DNA of 64,000 nucleotides from Pseudidiomarina atlantica (GTDB taxonomy: Bacteria; Pseudomonadota; Gammaproteobacteria; Enterobacterales; Alteromonadaceae): contig NZ_JPIN01000001.1 of NCBI RefSeq assembly GCF_000753735.1, positions 248,001 to 312,000 of the forward strand, in the 5' to 3' direction. Each line of letters begins with the position of its first letter. Position 1 is the stretch's first letter. This document shows positions 56,131 to 64,000 of the stretch, piece by piece. Under the pieces are notes generated by a model that did no database searches, had not been told where the DNA came from, and worked only from the letters and a program-made list of their open reading frames with translations. The position numbers and the translations under genes were made by a program.

Positions 56131-58791
56131 ATGAAACGTACCGTACTCGCTGCACTCATTGCTGTAGCGACCTTAGGCTCGACTTCCGTCATCGCCGACA
56201 CGCTCGGGCTAAACACCGAATACCGCTCAGCAACACCAACGGTCGAGCAAGTCTTAGGCTACCCAATGGGATCGCGGATCTCTAGTCCCGAAGCCATTTA
56301 TGACTATTTTCAAGCGCTCGCTGAGCGTCATCCTGAGCAAGTGCGCATTATCACGTATGGAGAAACGTGGGAACAACGTCCACTCTATTATGTTGCAATT
56401 TCAAGTGCTACCAATATCAGCCAACTGGCTGAATATCGCGCTGGCATGCAAGCTTTAGCCAACCCACAAGCAACAGATAGTGATGAAGCCGAGCGATTAC
56501 TAGCTGAGTTGCCAAGTAGCATTTGGCTTTCGTATGGGGTACACGGCAACGAGATTTCTTCACCAGAAGCGGCAATGTTGACAGCTTGGCACTTGCTCGC
56601 GGCGAACGACGATGCCACCCGTTCGATGCTCGAAAACACCATGGTATTCATCGACCCGGTGCAAAATCCCGATGGCCGCGGTCGCTTTGTTAGCCGTTAC
56701 TACATGACTGCAGGCCTTGAGCATAGTAGTGACCGCATTTCTGCCGAGCACAACGAGCCTTGGCCAAACGGTCGTAGCAATCATTATTTGTTTGACCTCA
56801 ATCGTGATTGGTTGGCGTTAACACAGCCCGAAGTTGCCGGACAAGTGGATGCTCTGCTCGAAACCTACCCGCTTATTTTTGTCGATTTGCATGAAATGGG
56901 TGGCGATCAAAGCTACTACTTTACTCCTGAGGCGCGTCCTTATAACCCGTTGATTGCTGAGAGCCAACGCGAGTCACTGTGGACAATTGGTGAGAACAAC
57001 GGTAAATGGTTCGACCGTCACGGCTACGACTACTTTACCCGTGAAATCTTCGATGCTTTCTATCCTGGTTACGGAGCGAGCTGGCCGCTGTATCACGGTA
57101 CCCTCGCGATGACCTACGAAATGGCGTCTGCTCGTGGGCATCACTTCCGCACTAAAGACGGCGACATTCTCACTTACGGTGATGGTGTCCAACGCCATTT
57201 TGTCGCATCGTTAGCCACTATTGAAACAGCCAGTCGCGAACGCGAGCGGTTGTTAACAAACTTCTGGAATTACCGTAAACAAGCTATTGCCGATGGTCGT
57301 GATAGCGATGAGCGTTATGTTTTCATCAATGCTGACCGCGATGCTGCTGGTGTGCAGCGCTTAGCTGGTTTGTTGACGCGTCATGGCGTCACCGTACAGC
57401 AAAGTAACGCGGCGTTCGAAGCTTGTGGTGAAGATTTCGCTGCGGGAAGCTTGATCATCGATAGCGCGCAACCGGCACACTATATGATCCGCACACTGCT
57501 CGATGAGCAAGTGAACATGGCACAAGACTTCCTCGATGAACAGGAACGCTTGCGCGCGAATAACCTGCCGGACCAAATTTATGATGTAACTGCATGGTCA
57601 CTGCCGTTGATGTTTAACTTAGAGCAGCAACGTTGCGAACGTGCGCCACGCGTTGATACGCGAATTGCCAGTAGCGACATCATTAAACCTGGTACGCTCA
57701 ATAATGCTGACGCAAAAGTTGCGTTTATAGCAGCATGGGGCGACATGAATAGTGCCCGTTTGCTAGCTGCAGCTTTGCGTGAAGGTTTAGCGGTCAAACA
57801 AAGCGACCTCGCTTTCACCTTAAAATCCGGTGAGCGCTACCCTGCAGGTTCGCTTATTTTTACCCTCGCGGAAAATGGTGATGATGTTGCCGCACGGTTG
57901 ACAACATTAGCGCAGAGTACCGGTGCTACCATAAATGGAGTTGATTCAAGTTGGATTACCGAGGGTCCGAACTTCGGTTCGAATAATGTACAAAAGGTTC
58001 ATGCGCCGCGTATAGCGATGGCATGGGACGAGCCTTTTAGCAGCCTCAACGCAGGTCACACACGCTTTGTGCTAGAGCGCCAAATTGGTTATCCGGTAAC
58101 CGCCATTCGTGCTGATCAACTGCGACGCGCTGATTTGAGCCACTACAATGTACTGCTACTACCTTCGAGCTACGGCAGTCTTGCTGGTGCTTTTGGTGAC
58201 GATGGTGCAGCGAACCTGAAGCAATGGGTAGAACGTGGCGGTGTGTTGATTACTATGGGTAATTCAACTGCTTGGGCGGTAGAACAGCAATTGTTAGCGA
58301 GCGCGCTAGAAAGCGAAGCAAAAGAGCAAACAGTTGAAGTGCACCAACAACCTAAAGTCGAAGGCTTATTGTTAGAAACGACCGAACATCTGCACAATTA
58401 TGTGAATGGTGCCGATACTGACCCCTATTGGACTTCTGGCGTGATCACTAAGCTCGATGTTGACCAAGAGCATTGGCTGACTGCCGGAGTACCAGCGACG
58501 GTCAACAGCATTACCGTGGGCAACCAAATTTATCGTCCACTGACTATTAACAACGGTCGCAATCTATTGACCTACGCCAGCGCAGACGAGTTACTCGCAA
58601 GTGGCTATTTGTGGGCTGAAAACAAGCAGCAGCTTGCGCATAAGCCTTACTTGATGTGGCAGCCGCGTGGTCGTGGAATGGTGATCAGCTTCGCTCAAGA
58701 GCCGACCTATCGTGCCTACTTAGATGGTCTAAACATCACGCTAATGAACGCTATTTTCGGTGGTGCGTCGCACGCGCGCCCCTTGCGCTAA
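56131..58791 (+). CDS. exported M14-family zinc carboxypeptidase, large form
   Basis: 886 aa with signal peptide (MKRTVLAALIAVATLGSTSVIA). M14 domain: HxxE zinc pair H138-E141 in YGVHGNEISS, third ligand His in FVDLHEMGGDQSYYF, catalytic Glu in MTYEMASARGHHF. Arg and Asn substrate positions are in the DPVQNPDGRGRF area. Residues about 390-640 and 640-886 are extra beta/alpha regions; LLLPSSYGSLAGAF...LKQWVERGGVLITMGNSTAWAV resembles a class I glutamine-amidotransferase-like (DJ-1/PfpI) fold. Probably degrades peptides outside the cytoplasm. Ends at a bidirectional terminator. Confidence 0.9.
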   Translation: MKRTVLAALIAVATLGSTSVIADTLGLNTEYRSATPTVEQVLGYPMGSRISSPEAIYDYFQALAERHPEQVRIITYGETWEQRPLYYVAISSATNISQLAEYRAGMQALANPQATDSDEAERLLAELPSSIWLSYGVHGNEISSPEAAMLTAWHLLAANDDATRSMLENTMVFIDPVQNPDGRGRFVSRYYMTAGLEHSSDRISAEHNEPWPNGRSNHYLFDLNRDWLALTQPEVAGQVDALLETYPLIFVDLHEMGGDQSYYFTPEARPYNPLIAESQRESLWTIGENNGKWFDRHGYDYFTREIFDAFYPGYGASWPLYHGTLAMTYEMASARGHHFRTKDGDILTYGDGVQRHFVASLATIETASRERERLLTNFWNYRKQAIADGRDSDERYVFINADRDAAGVQRLAGLLTRHGVTVQQSNAAFEACGEDFAAGSLIIDSAQPAHYMIRTLLDEQVNMAQDFLDEQERLRANNLPDQIYDVTAWSLPLMFNLEQQRCERAPRVDTRIASSDIIKPGTLNNADAKVAFIAAWGDMNSARLLAAALREGLAVKQSDLAFTLKSGERYPAGSLIFTLAENGDDVAARLTTLAQSTGATINGVDSSWITEGPNFGSNNVQKVHAPRIAMAWDEPFSSLNAGHTRFVLERQIGYPVTAIRADQLRRADLSHYNVLLLPSSYGSLAGAFGDDGAANLKQWVERGGVLITMGNSTAWAVEQQLLASALESEAKEQTVEVHQQPKVEGLLLETTEHLHNYVNGADTDPYWTSGVITKLDVDQEHWLTAGVPATVNSITVGNQIYRPLTINNGRNLLTYASADELLASGYLWAENKQQLAHKPYLMWQPRGRGMVISFAQEPTYRAYLDGLNITLMNAIFGGASHARPLR

Positions 58792-58807
58792 TTAACTAAC
58801 AGGAAGC

Positions 58808-58845
58808 AAAAAGCCCGCTGCGCGTTATCACCAGCGGGCTTTTTT
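58808..58845. terminator. bidirectional terminator between the M14 gene and dcd
   Basis: Stem AAAAAGCCCGCTG (58808-58820) with CAGCGGGCTTTTT (58832-58844), 11-base loop, A tract before and T tract after, serving both convergent genes. Confidence 0.88.
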
Positions 58846-58862
58846 ATTGGGCGCGCAAAAAC

Positions 58863-59462
58863 TCAGCGCGATGAATTGGTTTCGTCGGCACTAATACGCG
58901 ACGCCACGGCGCCACGTTGATCTTTGTACTTCGCATCTTTGCGCTTGCTATAGGGTTTTTCACAAGGCTCATCAAGCAACTCAAAACTCAGTGCGCCAAT
59001 TTTCATATGTGGCCGCAAGGCTAAAGGTAGTTTACCGCTGTTGAAAAATTCCAACACGATTTGACCTGACCAACCCGGATCAATACGGTGCGCTGTAACG
59101 TGCACCATTAACCCCAAACGTGCCAATGAAGAACGACCATCCAACCAACCGACCATATCAGCGGGTAAAGTAACACTTTCATGCGTTACCGCGAGGGCAA
59201 ACTCGCCCGGATGAATAAAAAAGGCTTGCTCCGGTTTAAGGACGATCGGATCGCTCATGATCTGATGAATCGCACTCTCGATGGCCTCACGCGGACCACT
59301 AATGTCGATATAGGGAGCGGCGTGATCTTCTAACACGCGAAATTCATTACCAAGATGGATATCAACTGTCACGCCACTGATATCCTCTGCCTTAGGGCGA
59401 GGTTCAATGCCAATACGCTGAGCATCTAGGTATTGTACAATTTGACCATCGGTTAACCGCAT
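58863..59462 (-). CDS. dcd: dCTP deaminase
   Basis: 199 aa, normal length. Converts dCTP to dUTP, the precursor of dTTP. Conserved [85 protein letters not shown], and C-terminal [24 protein letters not shown] that closes over the nucleotide. The catalytic Glu is in IVLEFFNSG. Its ATG lies within the end of apbC (10-base overlap). Confidence 0.97.
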   Translation of the reverse strand: MRLTDGQIVQYLDAQRIGIEPRPKAEDISGVTVDIHLGNEFRVLEDHAAPYIDISGPREAIESAIHQIMSDPIVLKPEQAFFIHPGEFALAVTHESVTLPADMVGWLDGRSSLARLGLMVHVTAHRIDPGWSGQIVLEFFNSGKLPLALRPHMKIGALSFELLDEPCEKPYSKRKDAKYKDQRGAVASRISADETNSSR

Positions 59463-60514
59463 TTTGCTTTCTCCTGCAAATAAAGTTGCCCAGCTACAGC
59501 TGCAGCCAAAGCACGAATCGGCTGATTCAGTTCATGTTCGGGCGCGCTTGCTAACAGCGGTTCGCCTTCATCTAAGGCTTCACGTAACGCACTGGCCAGG
59601 GGCAGCTGTGCCAATAACGGCACAGTATATTCGGTCGCGACTTTTTGCCCGCCATCACGACCAAAGATAGCTTCTTCGAAACCACATTTAGGGCAATGGT
59701 AATAACTCATATTTTCAACCAAACCAATAATCGGAATACCCACCTTACGAAACATCGCAATGCCTTTTTCAGCATCCGCGAGCGCAACATTTTGTGGTGT
59801 TGTGACAACAATAGCTCCGGTCACCGGAAGCTTCTGCGCCAAAGTGAGCTGAATATCGCCCGTGCCAGGAGGCATATCGATAATTAAATAGTCTAGGCGC
59901 GGCCATTGAGTGTCGCGAAATAATTGTTGTAACGCGGCACTGGCCATCGGCCCACGCCAAATGGCGGCTTCTTTGGCATCTGCTAGATACCCCATGGAGC
60001 TTACATAAACGCCATGGCGGTGATGAGGGATGAGTTTGTTCTGCGCTGAGGTAGATTGCTTCTCGTCCGCGCCACCGAGCATGGTCGGTAACGACGGTCC
60101 ATAAACGTCCGCATCTAATAAGCCGACCGTGGCGCCCGCTTCAGCAAGGGCAACCGCTAATTGCACTGCTACTGATGATTTACCAACGCCGCCTTTACCC
60201 GACGAGACCACAATGACATTGCCGTAAACCAAGGGCAAATCCGGTTGTGAATTAGGAAGTTTTTCGACCTGACAATCTACCTGCAGGTTGAAATCGGCGA
60301 AACAGGGCAGCGCGCGCAGCGAATCAAGTAATGAGGTGTGCACAGAAAATGGCAATTTTAGGCTGATTTCATGTTCATTCAATTGCCACCAATCAAGGGG
60401 CAGCGCTTGCTGCCAACCCGGTAAACGAAATGCAATCAGCGCTTGTTGTTGGGCATCGCTGAACGAGGCTGCGTTGCTGCTAGTTGTCCGTGAGGTTTTC
60501 TTGTTCCAGAACAT
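59453..60514 (-). CDS. apbC: Mrp/ApbC iron-sulfur cluster carrier ATPase
   Basis: 353 aa from ATG at 60514, chosen because GGAG is 6 bases upstream; ATGs at 60541 and 60565 would lengthen it. Residues about 15-90 are the DUF59-like N-terminal domain; then deviant Walker [42 protein letters not shown] and the cluster-binding [15 protein letters not shown] (C-x2-C). Delivers Fe-S clusters in the cytoplasm. Divergent from metG, as in E. coli. Confidence 0.95.
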   Translation of the reverse strand: MFWNKKTSRTTSSNAASFSDAQQQALIAFRLPGWQQALPLDWWQLNEHEISLKLPFSVHTSLLDSLRALPCFADFNLQVDCQVEKLPNSQPDLPLVYGNVIVVSSGKGGVGKSSVAVQLAVALAEAGATVGLLDADVYGPSLPTMLGGADEKQSTSAQNKLIPHHRHGVYVSSMGYLADAKEAAIWRGPMASAALQQLFRDTQWPRLDYLIIDMPPGTGDIQLTLAQKLPVTGAIVVTTPQNVALADAEKGIAMFRKVGIPIIGLVENMSYYHCPKCGFEEAIFGRDGGQKVATEYTVPLLAQLPLASALREALDEGEPLLASAPEHELNQPIRALAAAVAGQLYLQEKAKCG

Positions 60515-60650
60515 CAACCGCTCCGAGCTGTTTTGAGGCATTAAAATATCGTGGTTATGCCGCATGATACGGTGACTGCAGGTGGATTGCTAGCACTGAT
60601 TCAGGTACACTTTTACGACTTTCTTAATGGTAGTTAAATGGACGAATTAG

Positions 60651-62681
60651 ATGACCACAGCAACGCGTAAGATTCTGGTGACAAATGCGCTTCCGTATGC
60701 CAACGGCCCGATTCATATTGGCCATATGCTTGGCTACATTCAAGCTGATATCTGGGTGCGCTTTCAAAAAATGCGCGGCCATGAGTGCCATTACATGTGT
60801 GCTGACGATGCACACGGCACGCCTATTATGTTGAAGGCACAACAATTAGGTATTGCACCAGAGCAAATGATTGAAGAAATGAATCGCGCGCATCAAGCGG
60901 ACTTTGGCGATTTTCACGTTGCTTTTGATCACTATTACTCCACCCATAGCCCTGAGAACCGTGAACTCGCAGAATTAATTTACACGCGTTTACGTGATGC
61001 AGGACACATTAAAACGAAAACGATCAAACAGTTATTTGACCCGCAAAAAGAAATGTTTTTGCCAGATCGTTTCGTCAAAGGTGAGTGTCCAAAATGTGGC
61101 GCGGCCGATCAATATGGCGATAACTGCGACGTGTGCGGCGCAACTTATGCACCAACCGAGCTGAAAAATCCAACTTCAGCAGTTTCAGGAGCAACGCCAG
61201 AGCTACGTGAGTCTGAACACTACTTTTTTGATTTGCCCGCGTTTGAAGACATGCTCAAGGCTTGGACACGTTCAGGTTCGCTACAAGAGGAAATGGCAAA
61301 CAAGCTTAACGAGTGGTTCGAAGCTGGATTACAACGTTGGGATATTAGCCGAGACGCGCCCTACTTTGGTTTTGAAATCCCCGATGCACCGGGCAAATAT
61401 TTTTATGTCTGGCTGGATGCCCCCATCGGTTACATGAGTAGCTTTAAACATTACTGTGCAACTACGGGAAACGCCGATTTTGATAGTTATTGGAAAGCCG
61501 ATAGCGATGCCGAGGTTTATCACTTTATCGGTAAAGATATTATCTACTTCCACAGTCTATTCTGGCCAGCGATGCTCAAGGGTGCCAACTTCCGCCAACC
61601 GACCAATGTGTGGGCGCATGGTTTCATTACGGTCAACGGCACTAAGATGTCAAAATCCAAAGGTACCTTCATTATGGCGCGTACCTATCTTGACCATCTC
61701 GACCCAGATTACCTGCGTTACTATTTCGCCGCAAAGCTAACCAGTCGGATTGATGACCTTGATCTCAACCTAACTGACTTCGCGCAACGAGTGAACAGTG
61801 ATTTGGTTGGCAAAGTGGTGAACATTGCTAGCCGCTGTGCTGGTTTCATTCAGAAAAAGTTTGACGGAAAACTAGCCAATGATTTGGGTGAACATCCACT
61901 GTTAGCAGAATTCCAGCAAGCAGGCGAAACCATTGCCGATGCCTATGAAAAGCGTGAATTTTCGCGCGCTATGCGTGACATCATGGCGTTGGCCGATAAA
62001 GCGAATTTTTATATTGCTGAAGCCGAGCCATGGCAGCTCATCAAAGATCCGGCAAACAGTGCGCAGGTGCACCAAATCTGCTCAATTGGTATCAACTTGT
62101 TCCGCTTGCTGATGATTTATCTCAAACCAGCGGTGCCCGCGTTAACCGAACGAGTTGAAGCATTCCTCAATGAGGAACTCAGCTGGAATAGCCATCAACA
62201 CTTACTCACTGACCACGCAATTGAGCCGTTTAAGGCTTTGTTGCAGCGTATCGAAATGGAAAAAGTAGAACAAATGATTGACGACTCCAAAGCTGCTAAC
62301 GCAGAAGCAACTGCGAAACCTGATAATGGTGAATTAAAGAAAGACCCAATTAGTGCCGAAATTAGCTACGAGGATTTTGCCAAAGTTGACCTACGCATCG
62401 TGCGTATTGCCAACGCTGAGCATGTTGAAGGTGCAGATAAATTACTTAAATTGACCCTCGATTTGGGCAGTGAAACACGGCAAGTCTTCGCCGGCATCAA
62501 ATCTGCTTATGATCCGGCCAAACTGATTGGTCAACACACAGTGATGGTGGCCAATCTAGCACCCCGTAAGATGCGTTTTGGTATGTCAGAAGGCATGGTA
62601 CTGGCAGCGGGGCCTGGCGGTGCGGACTTGTACATTCTTAACCCACACGATGGTGCTAAGCCAGGCATGCGAGTTAAGTAA
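60651..62681 (+). CDS. metG: methionine-tRNA ligase
   Basis: 676 aa, full length. Class I synthetase: HIGH motif in [11 protein letters not shown] (about residue 20), zinc knuckle [18 protein letters not shown] (about 145-165), KMSKS motif [11 protein letters not shown] (about 335), anticodon-binding helical domain, and C-terminal tRNA-binding OB fold ([34 protein letters not shown] to end) for dimerisation. Divergent from apbC with an 85-to-136-base gap. rlmI follows after 3 bases. Confidence 0.97.
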   Translation: MTTATRKILVTNALPYANGPIHIGHMLGYIQADIWVRFQKMRGHECHYMCADDAHGTPIMLKAQQLGIAPEQMIEEMNRAHQADFGDFHVAFDHYYSTHSPENRELAELIYTRLRDAGHIKTKTIKQLFDPQKEMFLPDRFVKGECPKCGAADQYGDNCDVCGATYAPTELKNPTSAVSGATPELRESEHYFFDLPAFEDMLKAWTRSGSLQEEMANKLNEWFEAGLQRWDISRDAPYFGFEIPDAPGKYFYVWLDAPIGYMSSFKHYCATTGNADFDSYWKADSDAEVYHFIGKDIIYFHSLFWPAMLKGANFRQPTNVWAHGFITVNGTKMSKSKGTFIMARTYLDHLDPDYLRYYFAAKLTSRIDDLDLNLTDFAQRVNSDLVGKVVNIASRCAGFIQKKFDGKLANDLGEHPLLAEFQQAGETIADAYEKREFSRAMRDIMALADKANFYIAEAEPWQLIKDPANSAQVHQICSIGINLFRLLMIYLKPAVPALTERVEAFLNEELSWNSHQHLLTDHAIEPFKALLQRIEMEKVEQMIDDSKAANAEATAKPDNGELKKDPISAEISYEDFAKVDLRIVRIANAEHVEGADKLLKLTLDLGSETRQVFAGIKSAYDPAKLIGQHTVMVANLAPRKMRFGMSEGMVLAAGPGGADLYILNPHDGAKPGMRVK

Positions 62682-62684
62682 CTG

Positions 62685-63875
62685 ATGCCGGCAACCGTTC
62701 ATCTAAAACCCGCAAAATGTAAATCTTTGCGCCGCTTGCACCCTTGGGTGTTTAGCGGCGCGATTGCCAAAGTCAAAGGTCAACCGGAAGCGGGAGACAC
62801 TGTGAGTGTTCACAGTGCCGAGGGCGATTGGCTTGGCTACGCAGCTTGGTCACCCCACTCGCAGATTCGCGCGCGCATCTGGAGTTTCCAGCAAAGCGAT
62901 GTCATTGATGCTCGGTTTTTCTATCAGCGGATCAGGGCCGCTGTCGAGCTACGGGCAAGTCTGGCGATTGACAGTAACGCCTGGCGCGTGGTTGCCGCTG
63001 AAGCCGATGAACTGCCCGGGATTACCATTGATAAATACGACAACTGGTTGGTTTGTCAGTTGTTAAGCGCCGGTGCAGAGCGTTGGCGGGATGCCATCGT
63101 TGCAGCATTGCGCGCGTTATTTCCCGAGTGTTCTATCTATGAGCGCTCCGATGTGGATGTGCGTCAAAAAGAGGGACTCACCAGCGTGACCCAAGTGCTC
63201 TACGCGGCGAACAACGAGTTGCCCCCAGAAGTCCTTTGGATTAATGAGAATGGCATAGCGCTTGGGGTCGATATCCAACATGGGCATAAAACCGGTTACT
63301 ACCTCGACCAACGCGATAGCCGCCACGCCATGCTCCGTTACTGCAAAGGTAAACGCGTGTTGAACGCTTTTAGTTACACTGGCGGCTTTGGTCTGTTTGC
63401 GGCCCAAGCAGGTGCAACTGAAGTGGTCAATTTAGACGTTTCAGCGCCAGCGCTTACGCAAGCAGCGCAAAATCATTTGCGCAATGGCTTTGCTGAGGAA
63501 CAACAAAGCAATTTGCAGTTAGATGTGTTTCAAGCGCTGCGAGACTTTCATCATACCGGCGAGCGCTTCGATGTGATCATTCTCGATCCACCCAAATTTG
63601 TCGATAGCAAAGCGAATTTGATGAGTGCTTGTCGGGGCTATAAAGATATTAACCGCATGGCCTGTAAACTACTGAACCCAGGCGGTACCTTATTGACTTT
63701 TTCATGCTCGGGCTTATTAAGTGGTGAATTATTTCAAAAAGTCGTCGCCGATGCCTGCCTTGATGCCAAGCGCCCTTTACACATTATCGAGCGCTTATTC
63801 CAAGCGGCCGATCATCCAGTGCGAACCAATTTCCCAGAATCTTTGTATCTGAAAGGACTGGTTCTAAGAGGTTGA
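62685..63875 (+). CDS. rlmI: 23S rRNA m5C1962 methyltransferase RlmI
   Basis: 396 aa. N-terminal PUA domain (CKSLRRLHPWVFSGAIAKVKGQPEAGDTVSVHS), middle RNA-binding part, and a SAM-dependent domain with LNAFSYTGGFGLFAAQAGATEVVNLDVS and ILDPPKFVDSK; the catalytic Cys is in TFSCSGLL. Methylates C1962 of 23S rRNA. Ends LYLKGLVLRG. Four bases after metG. In E. coli rlmI (yccW) lies close to tusE and yccA; here these are 45 kb apart. Confidence 0.94.
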   Translation: MPATVHLKPAKCKSLRRLHPWVFSGAIAKVKGQPEAGDTVSVHSAEGDWLGYAAWSPHSQIRARIWSFQQSDVIDARFFYQRIRAAVELRASLAIDSNAWRVVAAEADELPGITIDKYDNWLVCQLLSAGAERWRDAIVAALRALFPECSIYERSDVDVRQKEGLTSVTQVLYAANNELPPEVLWINENGIALGVDIQHGHKTGYYLDQRDSRHAMLRYCKGKRVLNAFSYTGGFGLFAAQAGATEVVNLDVSAPALTQAAQNHLRNGFAEEQQSNLQLDVFQALRDFHHTGERFDVIILDPPKFVDSKANLMSACRGYKDINRMACKLLNPGGTLLTFSCSGLLSGELFQKVVADACLDAKRPLHIIERLFQAADHPVRTNFPESLYLKGLVLRG

Positions 63876-63934
63876 GTTCTCTAGTATGAATGCCATTGGA
63901 AACATTTGCGAAAAACGCTAAGGAAGACAGCACC

Positions 63935-64000
63935 ATGAGTACTGAAACTATTTTCGATAAAATCATTTCGCGTGAAATTCCAGCGGAAATTGTGTACGAA
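63935..64000 (+). CDS. hinT: HIT-family hydrolase HinT, partial
   Basis: Only the first 22 codons are in the window: MSTETIFDKIISREIPAEIV, typical of HinT purine nucleoside phosphoramidases. AAGGAAG precedes the ATG at good distance. The catalytic HIT triad lies beyond base 64000. Confidence 0.85.
   Translation, partial: MSTETIFDKIISREIPAEIVYE

Overview
The window looks like chromosomal DNA of a marine-type gammaproteobacterium of the Alteromonadales, most likely Idiomarinaceae (Idiomarina / Pseudidiomarina / Aliidiomarina). That placement is inferred from protein character and gene order; no database search was possible. Coding density is high, many neighbouring genes overlap by 1 to 29 bases, and I see no insertion sequence, prophage, integrase or CRISPR array. 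Much of the gene order is shared with Escherichia coli: uvrY-uvrC-pgsA-tRNA(Gly-Cys-Leu); yccA next to tRNA-Ser(TGA); serS-rarA-lolA-ftsK-lrp-trxB-aat-infA-clpA-clpS-cspD; yejK-yejL-yejM-tRNA-Pro(GGG); dcd; apbC divergent from metG.

Layout. 1-10.6 kb: LytS/LytR-type two-component pair (regulator cut by the window edge), M61 and M23 peptidases, a two-module QueD-like protein, a LysE exporter with a divergent LysR regulator, then an MFS transporter, a membrane-anchored glutamate-synthase-like protein and a CBS protein. 10.7-15.4 kb: three tRNAs, pgsA, uvrC, uvrY, a thioesterase, tRNA-Ser. 15.5-17.6 kb: yccA behind a sigma-32-like promoter, then all four Tus sulfur-relay genes. 17.6-30.8 kb: the conserved serS-to-cspD core, with an alanine dehydrogenase divergent from lrp and no cydDC. 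30.8-34 kb: yejKLM and tRNA-Pro. 34-38.3 kb: a DUF3482 GTPase/DUF2868 membrane protein pair and an ECF sigma/anti-sigma/YbjQ operon. 38.3-43.3 kb: an ABC exporter and a translationally coupled cstA / cory-CC-star / ArsA-Get3-like ATPase operon. 43.3-51.6 kb: YqaA, an M28 peptidase, an RND efflux pair under an AcrR-like operator, and small membrane proteins. 51.7-58.8 kb: secreted M28 and M14 peptidases, DUF192 and DUF4382 proteins, a YvcK-like protein. 58.9-64 kb: dcd, apbC, metG, rlmI and the start of hinT.

How it fits together. Four exported or envelope peptidases of different families (M61, M23, M28 twice, M14 in addition), an amino-acid exporter, alanine dehydrogenase beside Lrp, and CstA (peptide/pyruvate uptake family) point to growth on protein and peptides. 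The most interesting items are regulatory or system-level: the cstA/cory-CC-star/ArsA operon, a 19-bp hairpin that covers both the ribosome binding site and the start codon of the gene after the RND pump, an AcrR-type operator with no local regulator gene, an ECF promoter motif in front of its own sigma gene, tandem inverted repeats before uvrY, and transcription terminators that lie inside coding sequence.
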